In this document: positions 11,037-22,496 of the stretch, one piece after another
Layout: each line of letters begins with the position of its first letter
How positions within the stretch are numbered: position 1 is the stretch's first letter
Assembly (NCBI GenBank): GCA_001574975.1
Contig: KQ965775.1
Location: 188,293-236,178, forward strand
Length of the DNA: 47,886 nt
From: Gonapodya prolifera JEL478
Lineage: Eukaryota; Monoblepharomycota; Monoblepharidomycetes; Monoblepharidales; Gonapodyaceae
Direction of reading: 5' to 3'
Program-made: the position numbers and the translations under genes
The notes under the pieces: model-generated
The model's database searches: none
Seen by the model: the letters and a program-made list of their open reading frames with translations, nothing else
Told to the model about the DNA's origin: nothing

Positions 11037-13576
11037 ATGACTGTGAGTGAGCGCCACCCTCATGCTGGATTCGCTCAGACGGCGCCAGCGTTGGTGTTCT
11101 TCGGGCTTCGGGCCACGTTGTGCCGAACGAGCATGCCAGCGAGGAGACGATGGACACACGGATCGGCCACGATTGTCACCCATGGCTGTCATGTGATGGA
11201 TTTCCTCGGAGAAGGAGGTGCTGGACACGCGTCTGCTACTGGTTTGGACGTAACGTGACGCCTGGGAGACAACGTGTTTCCTCTTTTGCCACGCAGATGT
11301 TATTCCTGACGCACTCAATCCACGCTCCACTAGTTTGACGACACCGTTGAGGTTCGGATCGGATCCAAGAAACACAAGATCCACACCGGTTCGTTGCCCT
11401 TCACCTCGCTTTTGCTTTCTACCACTTTTTCATTTCGCAAACCTGACACCTTGGCAATTTAATCCCCCACCAGGCATTTTCATCAATGGCCAGTTCGTGA
11501 AATCCGTCAGCGGAAAGACCTTCCCGACCATCAACGCCTCCAACGGCGAAGTCATTGCTCAAGTCCAGGAGGGCGACAAGGCCGACATCGACGCTGCAGT
11601 TCGCGCTGCCAGGAAGGCCTACGAGACTGTCTGGGAGAAGACCGAGGGTGCCCAGCGCGCAAAATACCTCTGGAAGCTCGCCGATCTCATGGAGCGCGAC
11701 CTCGAGTTCCTCGCTGGTCTGGAGGCTTTGGACAATGGAAAGACCCAGGCTAACGCTGCTGCGGTAGGTGGAATTCTTTGAAGTCTCTTTTACTATCATC
11801 TCAATTGCGTTGGAACGACCAGGGTGACCTTCCCCTCGCCATCGGCTGTCTCCGCTACTACAGCGGTTGGTGTGACAAGATTGAGGGAAAGACCTTCATG
11901 GACACCCACAGCTACGTAAGCATCACAGTCTGTAAACATCATCTACTCACGCTCACCAATTGTTCCTGCTATAACAGATGAACTACACCCGTCACGAGCC
12001 CATCGGCCTTGTGGGACAGATCATCGTACGTACACGTCAAACATTCCTTACTTCGACCATAGCGCTAATACTTTTCAACAGCCCTGGAACTTCCCCATCC
12101 TCATGTTCGCCTGGAAGATCGGCCCCGCGCTCGCTTGCGGAAACGTGACTGTCATCAAGCCATCCGAGAAGACTCCCCTCACCGCTCTTGCCCTCGCTGC
12201 CCTCATCAAGGAGGCTGGCATCCCCGACGGGTGAGTCTTGCCGTGCTGTCTCTGATAGAGTTGGGTTCTGATCCAAAGCCTTTTAGTGTTGTGAACGTTG
12301 TTCCCGGATACGGCCCCACCGCTGGATCCGCCCTCGCTGAGCACCCCGATGTCCACAAAATTGCCTTCACTGGATCCGGTCGCACTGGTCGTGCCATCAT
12401 GCAGAGCTCCGCCAAGTCCAACTTGAAGAAGATCTCCCTGGAGTTGGGCGGAAAGTCGCCTGCCATTGTTTTCGACGACGCCAGTGAGTGATAGTACATT
12501 AGGGTTTGCGCTAGACGAAATTCTGACGCTGTTGGCGCAAAAGACATCGAGAGCGCTGTCAACTGGTGCAAGGTCGGCATTTTCTTCAACCACGGACAGA
12601 CCTGCTGCGCATCCTCCCGTGTGTACGTTCACGAGGCCATCTACGATAAGTTCCTGGTAGCCTACAAGAAGGTCGCCGAGTCGATCAAGCTTGGAGACCA
12701 ATGTGAGGAAGCACTCCTATGTAGCGGATACAGAACTTGGAAATGAACTCTTGCTTCTCGATCTTTGTTAGTCGACCCTGCCACGGAGCAAGGACCCCAA
12801 GTCGACGAAGTTCAATTCAACTCCATCATGCGGTGAGTTTTGGCATTAGTGGTACGAACCTTAATCTACCTCTCATCTGTCTATAATTCCTCGAACAGCT
12901 ACATCGACCACGGTGTTCAGGAGGGAGCTAAACTCGTCACCGGAGGAAAGCGCCACGGCACTTCTGGGTGAGCACATAAATGTCTTAACATCAAAATTTC
13001 CAAATTAACCTCTACTTCGACTGAAGATACTTCGTTGAGCCCACCATCTTCGCTGACGTCAAGGAGGACGCCAAGATCATGCAGGAGGAGATCTTTGGCC
13101 CGGTCGTCGCCGTCACCACCTTCAAATCCGAGGAGGAGATCATCAAGCGCGCGAACGCCTCCACTTACGGCCTTGCCGCCGCCGTGTTCACCAAGGACAT
13201 CAACCGTGCCATCCGCGTCTCCAACGCTCTGCACGCTGGTACCGTCTGGGTTAACTGCTACAACGGTGAGCTTGTGTTGTTACTGTCTCGACGTTTTTGG
13301 GTTTCTCAAATGTTCCCATTGACAGTGTTCCACCAAAACACCCCCTTCGGAGGTTTCAAGGAGTCCGGTATTGGTCGTGAGCTTGGCGAGGTGAGACAAT
13401 CTTGAGCCAAAGTGGAGTTAAATTACCCCTCATCCGCTTTTTTCAACCAGTACGCTCTTGAGCTGTACACCCAAGTGAAGTCGGTCAAGATTAAGTGAGT
13501 GGTATTACTGGAGTATCGAAAGATCTCGTTCTGACTGGACCTTCCCATATTTTTCCACAACAGCCTCGGCGAGTAA
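11037..13576 (+). CDS. NAD(P)-dependent aldehyde dehydrogenase (ALDH1/2 type)
   Basis: Oxidises aldehydes to acids with NAD(P)+. Fourteen coding exons give 495 residues: 11037-11042, 11334-11388, 11474-11763, 11823-11915, 11978-12025, 12082-12230, 12287-12483, 12544-12702, 12772-12832, 12899-12967, 13027-13265, 13326-13390, 13451-13494, 13564-13576. Motifs: [33 protein letters not shown] in the cofactor site, the general base in LELGGKSP, the nucleophile in GQTCCASSR (about Cys300), EEIFGPVV, and [20 protein letters not shown]. No targeting peptide precedes the short N-terminus, so it is probably cytosolic. The first coding exon is only ATG ACT, followed by a 291-nt intron. It is chosen because it joins in phase to [19 protein letters not shown]. 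Codon use is C-ending and clean, consistent with high expression. Confidence 0.93.
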
Positions 13577-13844
13577 GATGTGCATGGGAACCTCTCTGTT
13601 GTTGCAAATAGCGTTTTGGTGATTTCGTGAATAATCTTGTATGAAAGAGAAAAAATGTATATTCTTTTGTCGCACATCTTGTTGCGGTTGTTGGGGTGGA
13701 GTGGAATGGAATCGTAACAGTACTAGAGGGGAATCCCCAATCAAGGTCGACTGATGACAATAAGGATATACGAATCTGTGAATTTCATCTATTGTGCTTT
13801 GGTTGGCATGTGGCGGTAGCCCAAAGTCTGATCCCATCAAGAGG

Positions 13845-15982
13845 ATGTCCGTGTCCCCACATTACCGCCAGCTTCCGTCATCGCCGTCCACGCAATCATT
13901 CTCGTCCGTCGCGTCCGGGCATTCCTCGCTGGTCCCACATCCCCCGCGAACGCCTCCTTCCAACCCGCCGCGATCGGGGACCTCCAGTGGGGCAACGATG
14001 GACGGATCCGTGGGGAGAGCGAAAAGTATAGTACCCGTTACGTACTCTGGGCATGGATTAGGGGCGGCGAAGTTCCAGGTAAGGAAATTAGTTGGGGTGA
14101 TAGTTCACCAGAACATCGTTGCGTTATTGATCTGAGCGATCCCTGCTTGCAGAAACCGCGACGCGTCTCCCTGACCAATAGCGCACCACCGCAAGTAGCT
14201 GGTTCTATTCGCGTCCCCTCCCGTCCGGCTGTACTCTTGATGGATGTCAAGATTCACGACCCCGAGAAGGCAAACGAAGCCTCCGCGTCATCACCTCAAA
14301 TCACTGAGGTTGAAGACGCGAGCGCCCTCACTCTTTTGCCTCAGGACTCGTACTCGCACGTTTCGGAACCGAATGAAAGCGCGACGTTTGATGGCAAACA
14401 GCCATCAGTCGTCACGTTGACGAGAACCGCCACCCTGCAGGTGACAACGACAGAGCGGTCAGTGCCGTCTACAAAGGTTTTCGGGACTGAGGAGCAGGAA
14501 GTCCAAACTCGAAACGGGGACCAAGAAGGGTATGACAAGGTGACCTGCGCTCAATCTGCAATGGACCGGGCTGCTCTCTCACGGAGCGCGAAACTTGTAC
14601 CCCTTCTAGCTTCTTTCCTCCTACCTCTTATGTCACCCAGCCCTCTCGTCGTCACCACCGCTGCCAACCCGACCAGTCTCCCCCACCGACCATCAATCGG
14701 ACCCCTCTATCCTCAGAGCTCTTCTCCAACAAGCCCTCTCCGCAAACACGCAACTCCAATCCCGCGTCGCTCACCTCACACGAATCACAGACGTCTCCTC
14801 GGACGCCATGAAGCAAGCCCGTGCCGAGCTCGCCGAGCAGGCCCAATTGGCCCGACACGCCGAGTCTCGCAACGAGGCTGAGGAACGAAAGCTGCGTGAA
14901 CGGTGCGAGAAGCTAGAGAAGGCACTGGAAGATGCCGAGGGGACTGTGGAGGAGTGGGAATTACGCGGAAGGGAGTGGGAAGAGGAGTGGGAGGCGGCGG
15001 AGAAGGATAGAGAGAGGGCGGAGGCGAGGGCTGCCGAGGCGGAGTCCGCGAGAGAGGATGCGGACAAGAGGCTGGAGGAATCCAGGAGGGCGGAGAAGTC
15101 GTGGAAGGAGAAAGCGGATGATGCAATCCTTGCACTCGCGGATCAAACGGAGCGTGTTGAGCATGCTGAGGACGAAAAGTTGGATGCTCTTCGGAAGTTG
15201 GAAGACGCTGAGAAAGAGCTTCAAGTGCTGCGAGGTGAGGGCTGATCCTTGGAACTCAGGCGCCGTCCACTGAAACTCTCCGCACTCCATGTTCGATTTA
15301 CATCTGACACGAAGGTCGCCTATTGGATACCACAACAGCCTTTGCCACCGCCGAGTCCCGCATTGCAGCTCTCGAGGAGATTGCAGTGGAGCGAAGCCTG
15401 GCGAACCGAGATGAGCTATCCGCGGCTCAGGAGGAGATCGCACGGGTGAGTTTTCACGTTCCCAAGTCTTCCAATACGACTGAGCAAATCCAAATGTGGT
15501 ACAGCTTTCGTCCCACCTCGCGTTCACACACGCGCACCTTTGTACCTTTTCCGCATCCACACCTTCCGACAGCCTACCTGAGCCCATCGAACCCAACCCT
15601 ACCATCACCATCAACGTAACTTCTTCCCCGCCATGCAACTTTTGCGCCTCTATCCCTACAATGGTCGCCGAGATCACCCACCTCCGGACGTTGTGCACTG
15701 CCGCGGAACTGGAGAACGGCAGGTTGAGAGAGCTTGTGGAGATCTTTTCGGCCGGGGACGGAACTGACGAGCCTGAGCGTGATGCGAGGGCGCGGGGAGT
15801 GGATGGGGTTCATGGTGGTATGGGGGAGGTAGATGGTGAGTGATTCGTGGAGTTGCTTCAATGTGGGCGACTGGTTGATACACGGATACGTCGCCGTCGC
15901 CGTTCAAGCTTTGCTCAAGGAGAACAGAGAACTTACGCGGTACGTAGTTGCAGTGCTGGACTCGGTGTCCAGGATGAAGTAG
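13845..15982 (+). CDS. Coiled-coil protein of unknown function
   Basis: Six exons (13845-14078, 14153-14539, 14610-15234, 15315-15445, 15505-15835, 15909-15982) give 593 residues with every phase closing. Residues 1-240 are Ser/Pro/Thr-rich and probably disordered (LPSSPSTQSFSSVASGHSS). Residues ~245-460 form a long charged coiled coil of heptads (ALLQQALSANTQLQSRVAHL, EARAAEAESAREDADKRLEE). A Cys-containing linker and a final short coil, LLKENRELTRYVVAVLDS, end the protein. I do not recognise a family. The architecture (disordered N-terminus plus long coil) is common for cytoskeletal, centrosomal or scaffold proteins, but that is only analogy. It lies downstream of ALDH on the same strand with about 270 bp between them. 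Confidence 0.72.
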
Positions 15983-16760
15983 CAGCAGGTTGGAAGAACA
16001 CTGCTCGCATAATGTATGGACCAACAACGCAAACATATAGAACTAAATCGAAAACAGAGCAATATTTATACTCCAGAATTAGATAAGAGCCCTCTGCCTC
16101 TCCGAACCCAGGACGACATTCCCGTGGTTCTGAAGTCACACCTCCATCCCTCTTCGCTTCCACCCCACCAAAGGCTCGCAACGGGACGCAGTTTTCATTG
16201 GCTTAAGTAGTGACTAAAATTTCCCCCTCGACACCCTACACCCCGTCAGTGCGTGGACTCCAGTCGGTAGTAGTTCGGTCGGCACCGTGGTGCTTCACTA
16301 GCGTCTCGAGAGCGCCCCCTTTCCACAGAAAAGGACCCCGACTTTTCAGGAACCGTCTTTGCTTCACGCGTTCGCCCTTGTTCGCGGTGGTCCCGCGTTG
16401 CTTGCAGACGGTTCGGCGCGGCACACGTTCGGGAAAGCCGCGATGCGACCCAGCTGAGAACCAGATGAGAACCAGCCAGGCTGCAGACTCCGCCTTTGTC
16501 TCCCTGCTCGCCGTTGAGTGAATCACCAGCACACCTTTTGTACCAACATCAATGGCACACTCAGCAAATTTGCTGTAACGACTTCTCTCCTCCCCTCTCC
16601 TGAGATACCAGCCCTCTTCATTTCTCATTTTCGTTTTTTTGTTCTCCTGTTGCTATCATATGTGAGGCCAGCACTTGAGTGGAAATCTCCTCCTCCCACC
16701 CAACAACAATGCTCATTTGTCAAGAATGAGCTTCATGTTGTACAGGTGGGGAGCAAAAAA
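15983..16760. other. Gene-poor region, nothing recognised
   Basis: No open frame with splice or family support in about 780 bp after the coiled-coil gene. No RNA gene was seen. It leads into the tandem-repeat region. Confidence 0.45.
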
Positions 16761-16768
16761 GAATCCTA

Positions 16769-18225
16769 TGACGTCAGCTGCCTGACACAATAGAAAATAT
16801 GATGTGAAACCATCACCTGTAAAAAAGATTTTCGTGTGAGGTGAAAGAATACACTCTGTTGTCTCTGAGCTCAAAGCCTTGAGAACATTGACATGTCAAT
16901 TGTGGATTATCAGCTGGGATCACAAACACCAAGAGCTGATTGCCATCGGCACAAAGATTTTTTCCTTGTACATAGCACAGTTTGCAGTGTTATCTCCAAT
17001 GGAAGAAGGTGCTGCAGAGTGGTGACACCACTGTCCATAGGGAACAAAACAATTAATAAAACATTGGCTTCCCACCTGCCGCAACATTTCATCAGGAGCA
17101 CTGGTACTCAGATCCTCACAGCCTCCGTCAGAGCATGCGACCAAAAAGGAGTGATTGTTGCCACATGAACACGATGGAGTGTGTGTTGATAGACCAATGT
17201 AGCGTAGCCAAACGTAGAGAATGATTTGTCAAATGTCAGGTTGTCATGTGCTGCGTCACCCCCAACCAGGATACAGCACAAAGACAGCAGAGGCAGTCGT
17301 GCGTCACCAAATAACGTCACTAAAAGTTTCCAGTGAGAGGATTCATGTTCCCGCTGTTGTGGGAACAAAGCAACCTCTTGTGCTGAGTGATGACATCAGC
17401 TATGACTCGCGCTCGAAGCATGCCCAGACATGAAAAGCTCTGGTGGCTTTGAGAGACATGTTGCGCGAGAAGTGCTCCTCAATGTGTCGAACGTGATACA
17501 CAGGCTTGCAGCATCATTTCGACGGCAGAGTAGGTGCACAAACCCTCACAGCCTCTGTCAAAACAAACGACCAAAAAGGAATCATCTTTGCCGCGTGAAT
17601 ATGACAGTATGTGTGTTCATAGACTGATGCAGTGATCAGAGTGGCCAAAAGTCTATCCGGGTCGCCGGATGTGACGGCTGTCCATGTGCTACGTCACCCA
17701 GTCATCCTGATGGCATTGAAACACGGTTGCCAAAAATTTGTTGCCAGAACACAGCTGGGAGCGTCCTGCTGACACTGTGTGCGGGTACAAAACAACTACG
17801 TGCTGAGCGCTGACGTCAGCTGTGACTCGTGCTCGTAGCACGTCCACATATGAGAAGCTCTGGTGGCTTTGAGAGACATGTGCGCTTGGAGTGCTCCTCG
17901 TTGGGTCGAACGCGAAACAAAGTCCAATTGGAGGATAAGTCGTCCCACCCCCCACATAGCATCCGTCAAAATGTGCGACCAAAAGAGAATCATCATCATC
18001 ACATGGAGACAATTGAACGTGTGTTCATAGACCGATGTAGCTCCGCCGGAAGGCCAAGTTGGCGGGAGGAGGAACCGTTGTCTATGTGCTGCGTCACCCG
18101 ATCGAGACACAACACCATAGACAGAAAACTTCAGTTGCGCGTTACCGAGTGACGCCACTAAAAGCTTTCGGCGAGAGAATGTTCCCGCAGTGACGTGGTA
18201 TTGTTGACGGAAGCAACTGCTGGTT
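16769..18225. repeat. Array of three diverged ~410-430 bp tandem repeats
   Basis: Blocks recur in the same order and orientation. CGACCAAAAAGG-type boxes start near 17139, 17569 and 17977 (spacing ~430 and ~408). GTGTGTTNATAGACNNATGNAG follows ~40 nt after each. TGCTRCGTCACCC lies about 60-110 nt further on. AGCTCTGGTGGCTTTGAGAG occurs at ~17438 and ~17858. A CRE-like palindrome, TGACGTCA, sits at 17811-17818, as TGACATCA at 17391-17398, and alone at 16769-16776. Copies are roughly 65-75% alike by eye and carry small indels. No terminal inverted repeats or target-site duplications are evident. The array could be a decayed gene family, a satellite or a non-autonomous element; see findings. Confidence 0.7.
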
Positions 18226-18239
18226 ACATCGGCCGCAGC

Positions 18240-18517
18240 GCTCACCTCACAGACTCGCGAACCCACCCCAGCAATCGACCGCCATTCGCGCCACGCGGCG
18301 TAAAAACGGGAGAGGTCAGGGAGTTGGGCATGGCGCGGACGGGAGGTGGAGAGATGACGAATGTTTGCGGGAATTGGGAATCGAGGTCTTGGTAGAAATG
18401 GGCAAGGGCTGGAGCGGATTCGTATATGGGAGGATTTGTGAAGAAACGATGGGTGCGGGAGGCACGGAGGGTGGAGGAGATTGCGGGATGATATGGCAGC
18501 CATGTGGAGGGGGACAT
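18240..18517 (-). CDS. Possible first exon of an unidentified gene
   Basis: An open frame with strongly C-ending codon use begins MSPSTWLPYHPAISSTLRAS and contains FYQDLDSQFPQTFVISPP. It ends at a good GTGAGC donor just inside the repeat array. The basic, hydroxylated N-terminus could be a mitochondrial presequence. No downstream exon could be found within the repeats, so the gene may be truncated by the repeat region or its next exon may be missed. A competing frame is open over the same DNA, which lowers certainty. Confidence 0.3.
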
Positions 18518-18591
18518 GGGACAGAAGGCCGGAGCGGACGTCGAGAGGGGGAGGATTGTAGCGCAGTGCTTGAGGGTGCGAAAAACAGGGA

Positions 18592-19308
18592 TTGGGAAAG
18601 ATGGTGGGGAGGATCAGTCGGTGGGTGGGGGTGCGGAAGGCAAGGGTGGCGACACTTGTATTCGCTGGAGTTATGTTCACAACTTTCTTATTTCTGACGA
18701 TGACCCCCGAACATACCCCTTGCACTCCCTCGAACCCACAATCACACCCGCCAACATCCTCGCCTTCGTTACTTCCGTCCATCTTCCCCTCCCTACCGAG
18801 TTCGCAGGATGTCAAGAAATTTCCAAAAGTCAACTTCCAGATGAATGACTATCTGCACTTGCACTTTCTACGGTCTGTGGTCCTGGTGCAGTCCGTCACA
18901 CGCCTCGTGCCCACCCACTGCTTCCGGTCGAACAAGAGGAGTCGCAGGTCCGGGACGAGGTGCCTCGACGAGAGCGTGTTGGAATTGAAACCTGCTGTTC
19001 TACGGTAAGCAACGCGTCGTCCCCTTTCTCAACAGTAACATACCCTAGGAGTTATGTGCACGCACGCCGCCTGCATCCTCAATAACGCCCCCTGGCACCT
19101 GCTCCACCGAGCACTAGAATCATGGAGCGAAGATGCCATTGGGTCCTCGTACCTGTGCACGGTGTTGAAGTGTTTGTGGGAAGGGGTTCTTGGAAGGGTG
19201 GAGAAGAAGGTGCGTGGGAGGAGCACGGGGGAGCGCTTGTCAGAGTATGAGGGGAGGACGTCCGAGGGGCCGCAAAAGTGGGTCTTGACTGATGGTGGCG
19301 GGGCATGA
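18592..19308 (+). CDS. Putative single-span membrane protein, model unresolved
   Basis: It begins MGKMVGRISRW followed by a hydrophobic segment, VATLVFAGVMFTTFLFLTM (residues ~19-37), typical of a type II signal anchor, then a Pro/Ser-rich stem. A convincing terminal exon (about 19051-19308) reads CTHAACILNNAPWHLLHRAL, SSYLCTVLKCLWEGVLG and ends WVLTDGGGA then TGA. Joining the parts needs at least two introns, and I could not find phases that close. It may be a Golgi-type enzyme by architecture only; no family is recognised. The start lies 74 bp from the opposing minus-strand open frame. Confidence 0.35.
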
Positions 19309-19645
19309 AGTGAAGGACGAACGGCACGGTAAACTCTTCACTACAATCTCGGTGATTCCTGACAGTAAATCGACTGTGCGGAGTCCGCTGCCTTCTGGGC
19401 CGTTCCAACAGTCTCTGTGACTCCATCACTTGACTTTGCTTACCAACTAATAGCGGAGTCTCGAAATTATTTTTGAGGCAATGATACAGTGTGTGCTCTG
19501 GCGAAATAAGTGCATAAACACTCGGGTGTTGTTGCCAAACGTGTAACAGTGTTGCCAAACTTGGTCAGAGTGCCTCCCACTATGGCCGCCTTCTCTGATG
19601 GACTTAGTCTCGCCTTACCCCCACAAACCACGCCGTCTCGGCAGA

Positions 19646-22030
19646 ATGATACGAATGCGGCACTTCACCGAAATCGCCTTCGCATCGCTTGTGCTCTCCC
19701 TCGCCGGAACACACGCAGCCCGGACTCCAGGGGGTCAGCACCCGCTGTCCATTTCTGGACTGCCTGACCCACCCGACTCAACAATCGGCCCTGCATGCTA
19801 CGCCGCAATCCACGACCACGCACAGTACAGACAGATCGCCCAGAGCTGTCTCCCGCATGGCGCTTGGCTGGCGGGACTGGACATAGTGACTGCATTCAAG
19901 AGTGTGGTCACGTTCGGCACGTCCGACTTTTTAATGCGGCAGCTCTACGGCCCCGGCGGACCATACGGTGGCTCAGACGTGTGCTGGAATGATAGGTGAG
20001 CGTGTTGCAATGGAATGGTGGGAGAACAGGTCCATCTAAATATTCATATTTACCCGATGCAGAATTGCATTACACCACGACACTTATTGTTCAGACGATT
20101 GCGCTTCCGCCTTCAAATCCTATTTTCAAAGTCTTCAATCCGTTTGCGGAACCGACCGGTTCGTCGGCCCCAAGGGAAACTATTCCGTCCAACCACCCCC
20201 ATACCGCGACGGGTCCTACCAGGATTTCGACTCTGCGCAGCAGTTCTATGGTCAAATGTACCCTTTTGGTGAAGCGCCCGTTTGTCAAGCTGGCCAAGGT
20301 CCATTTGGTGTCGCCTCCTCCTCCGAAACGTTCAAAGACAATGGACCAAGCACGACCTCGTTTCTCAGTCACTTCTTTACTGGATTCCTCCTGGACAGCC
20401 TCGACCGGTCCAAGGATCTAACAGCGCAGTCATTTGTTGAGGCTTTTGAAATAACACGTGCTGCCGTATGCACCAAAGTTCCTCAGGTTGGTGAAACGAC
20501 ATTCAGCGACTACTGCCCTCTCGAGGTACGGCAGATCGTGGGACCGGCAGGATTCCTCGCGGCAGAAGTACCCGATAAGAACGACCCAGCTGCGACAAGA
20601 ATTGTGATTGATGGGAAATTACTCGAGTCCTACTACGGCAGTGCGGGCAGGGAGTATGAAGATGCATGTGCTTGGTGAGTCTGATGGAGGTCGCTACGTG
20701 TGATCTGTGACTGCTTCCCGCTCATCTCTGCCCCAACCTTAGCTCAAAGGCCATACTGTCCATCCTCCCCACCACCGACTCACCGCTCCGCTCATCCATC
20801 CTGACCTCGGGCCGTCTCTTCCGTGACGCGATGTGCTCCTCTACCGGCAAAGTCCACGGCACAAAAGACCTGTACCCACCATCACTACCATCTCTCACAC
20901 CATCCTGCGTCGCCGCACTCCACGACATTAGCGTGTTCAAAAACGTCGCACACTCATGCGCCCCAGCAGACGCAGTGAGTGTGGACGACGACCCTGCGGG
21001 AACGTTCATCTCGGTGCTGGTGCAGGGGACAAACGAACTTACGGGGCAAGGCATTTACGCGGGAGATATGGCGCATTTTGGTGATGTTTGTTATAGAGAT
21101 GTGTGAGTGATGCATGTGTGCTTTTTGGGAGTGATGACGAGTGAAGCGTTTGTATGCCGTACGTCTTACAAAAACAACAGATTCGACGATTTGAACGATA
21201 AGATATGCTCAAGCAGCTGCCTGGACGTCATCGAACAATATTTTGATAGCGTGGAAGAAAAGTGCGCGGGGCAGGTATTTCGGGGCGGGAAACAGGCCTC
21301 CCTTGGAGACTACTTCCGCGGTCGCCGTCAGCACAGCACGTCTCCGTTTGACGGCGGTTTGTCAATGGGATATTTTGGACCCGACGGATGTGAGGATCGT
21401 CGCCGCGACCTGTCAAATGCAGGAGCTGGTGCTAGACACCACTTCTTTATCGAGGACAACAACGGCGTCTTCAAGCATCTTTCAGACGACGATGACGACG
21501 TGTCTGCCGACGCGTTCCTTCCCTACGGTGGCCCGCACAGGGCCTTTGTACTTCTGTTCCAGCTGCTGAACGAAGCTTCTGTCCTGAACCCGGAGGACCT
21601 CCGAGCAGCCTACAAAATCTCTCGCGCCGCAATCTGCACACGCGTGCGCCAATCTTCGGACTTCTGGGAAGATTGGGGCGATGAGGATGAAGGCTACTGC
21701 ATGGTCGAGGCGTGGAAATTTTTCGGCGGGTCGTTTGGGAGGATGCCGCAGTTGTTTGATGGGACCAAGACGGGGTGGGGGATGCGGCCAGGGAGAGAGG
21801 GTGCCGTTCTTGGGATGTGGCCACTTTTCAGGAAGGATGCGGATTCGTGCGCATGGTGAGTATTGAAGAGTGGGTGATGACAGTGGCAAAAGAAATTGAG
21901 GCTCACTTTCAAATCTCTTTCGAACAGCATGAAAGCGATTGCTTCGTCTCTCCCTGACGGTACGAAAGGAAAGGTTTCACCTTACCGAAAGTATTTGTGG
22001 GAGAGTGTGACGAGCGTTGTGTGTTCTTGA
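19646..22030 (+). CDS. Secreted Cys-rich protein with two tandem modules
   Basis: Five exons (19646-19995, 20063-20674, 20743-21102, 21181-21855, 21928-22030) give 699 residues. A signal peptide is evident (FTEIAFASLVLSLAGTHA). The protein repeats a unit. Module A has CYAAIHDHAQYRQIAQSC, CWNDR, then CSDDCASAFKSYFQSLQSVC and ends EDACA. Module B has CVAALHDISVFKNVAHSC, CYRDV, then CSSSCLDVIEQYFDSVEEKC and ends DSCA. A truncated third unit starts CMKAIASSLPDG, matching CSKAILSILP. All four introns are phase 2 and sit at matching points of the repeat. Even Cys spacing implies disulfides and an extracellular or wall location. No named family is recognised. Met 19655 is an alternative start. Confidence 0.75.
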
Positions 22031-22496
22031 ATCTGTTTGGAAACCCCAAAGCATATCAAAAATCAAAAATGTATAAAAGTCATCGATTTTTTTTCCCCCT
22101 TACAATAAGCGTCCGGCACCGCTACAATGCTACGCAACACGAATTTGATGCATCTGCTTCGTTCGCTTACATTCCTCAGACCTTGACTTTCAACCCCTCG
22201 AACAGAACCACTGATTTCGCGAGTGCACACACTTACAATTGGTGACTCGACAGCATGTCATTCATAAGTTCATCAATGCTAGTTAATGCGACACATCAAT
22301 TGTCTTCTGGAGGACTGCATCAGCGGTTCGTCCGTGCACGTCTCGCTCTTTGCCCCGTCACTTTTTGCCTTCCGCCTTGACCGCGAAAATGATTCTATAA
22401 CCGCGTACATCTTTCATTTGCCTCCAGGAAGTAATAATGTAAAAATCAGATATATCTCGTGTGCGACTGTCTCTCGGATGCGACGCGCGGATTTTC

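Noticed and set aside
10851-11384. Minus-strand frame of 177 codons opposite the ALDH 5' region
   Set aside because: Lies over the ALDH 5' intron and promoter with no recognisable protein features.
17796-18833. Long minus-strand open frame of ~345 codons across the repeat array
   Set aside because: It crosses two repeat units and a region where another minus frame has better codon use. It shows no family similarity and no consistent composition, so it is probably fortuitous as a whole.
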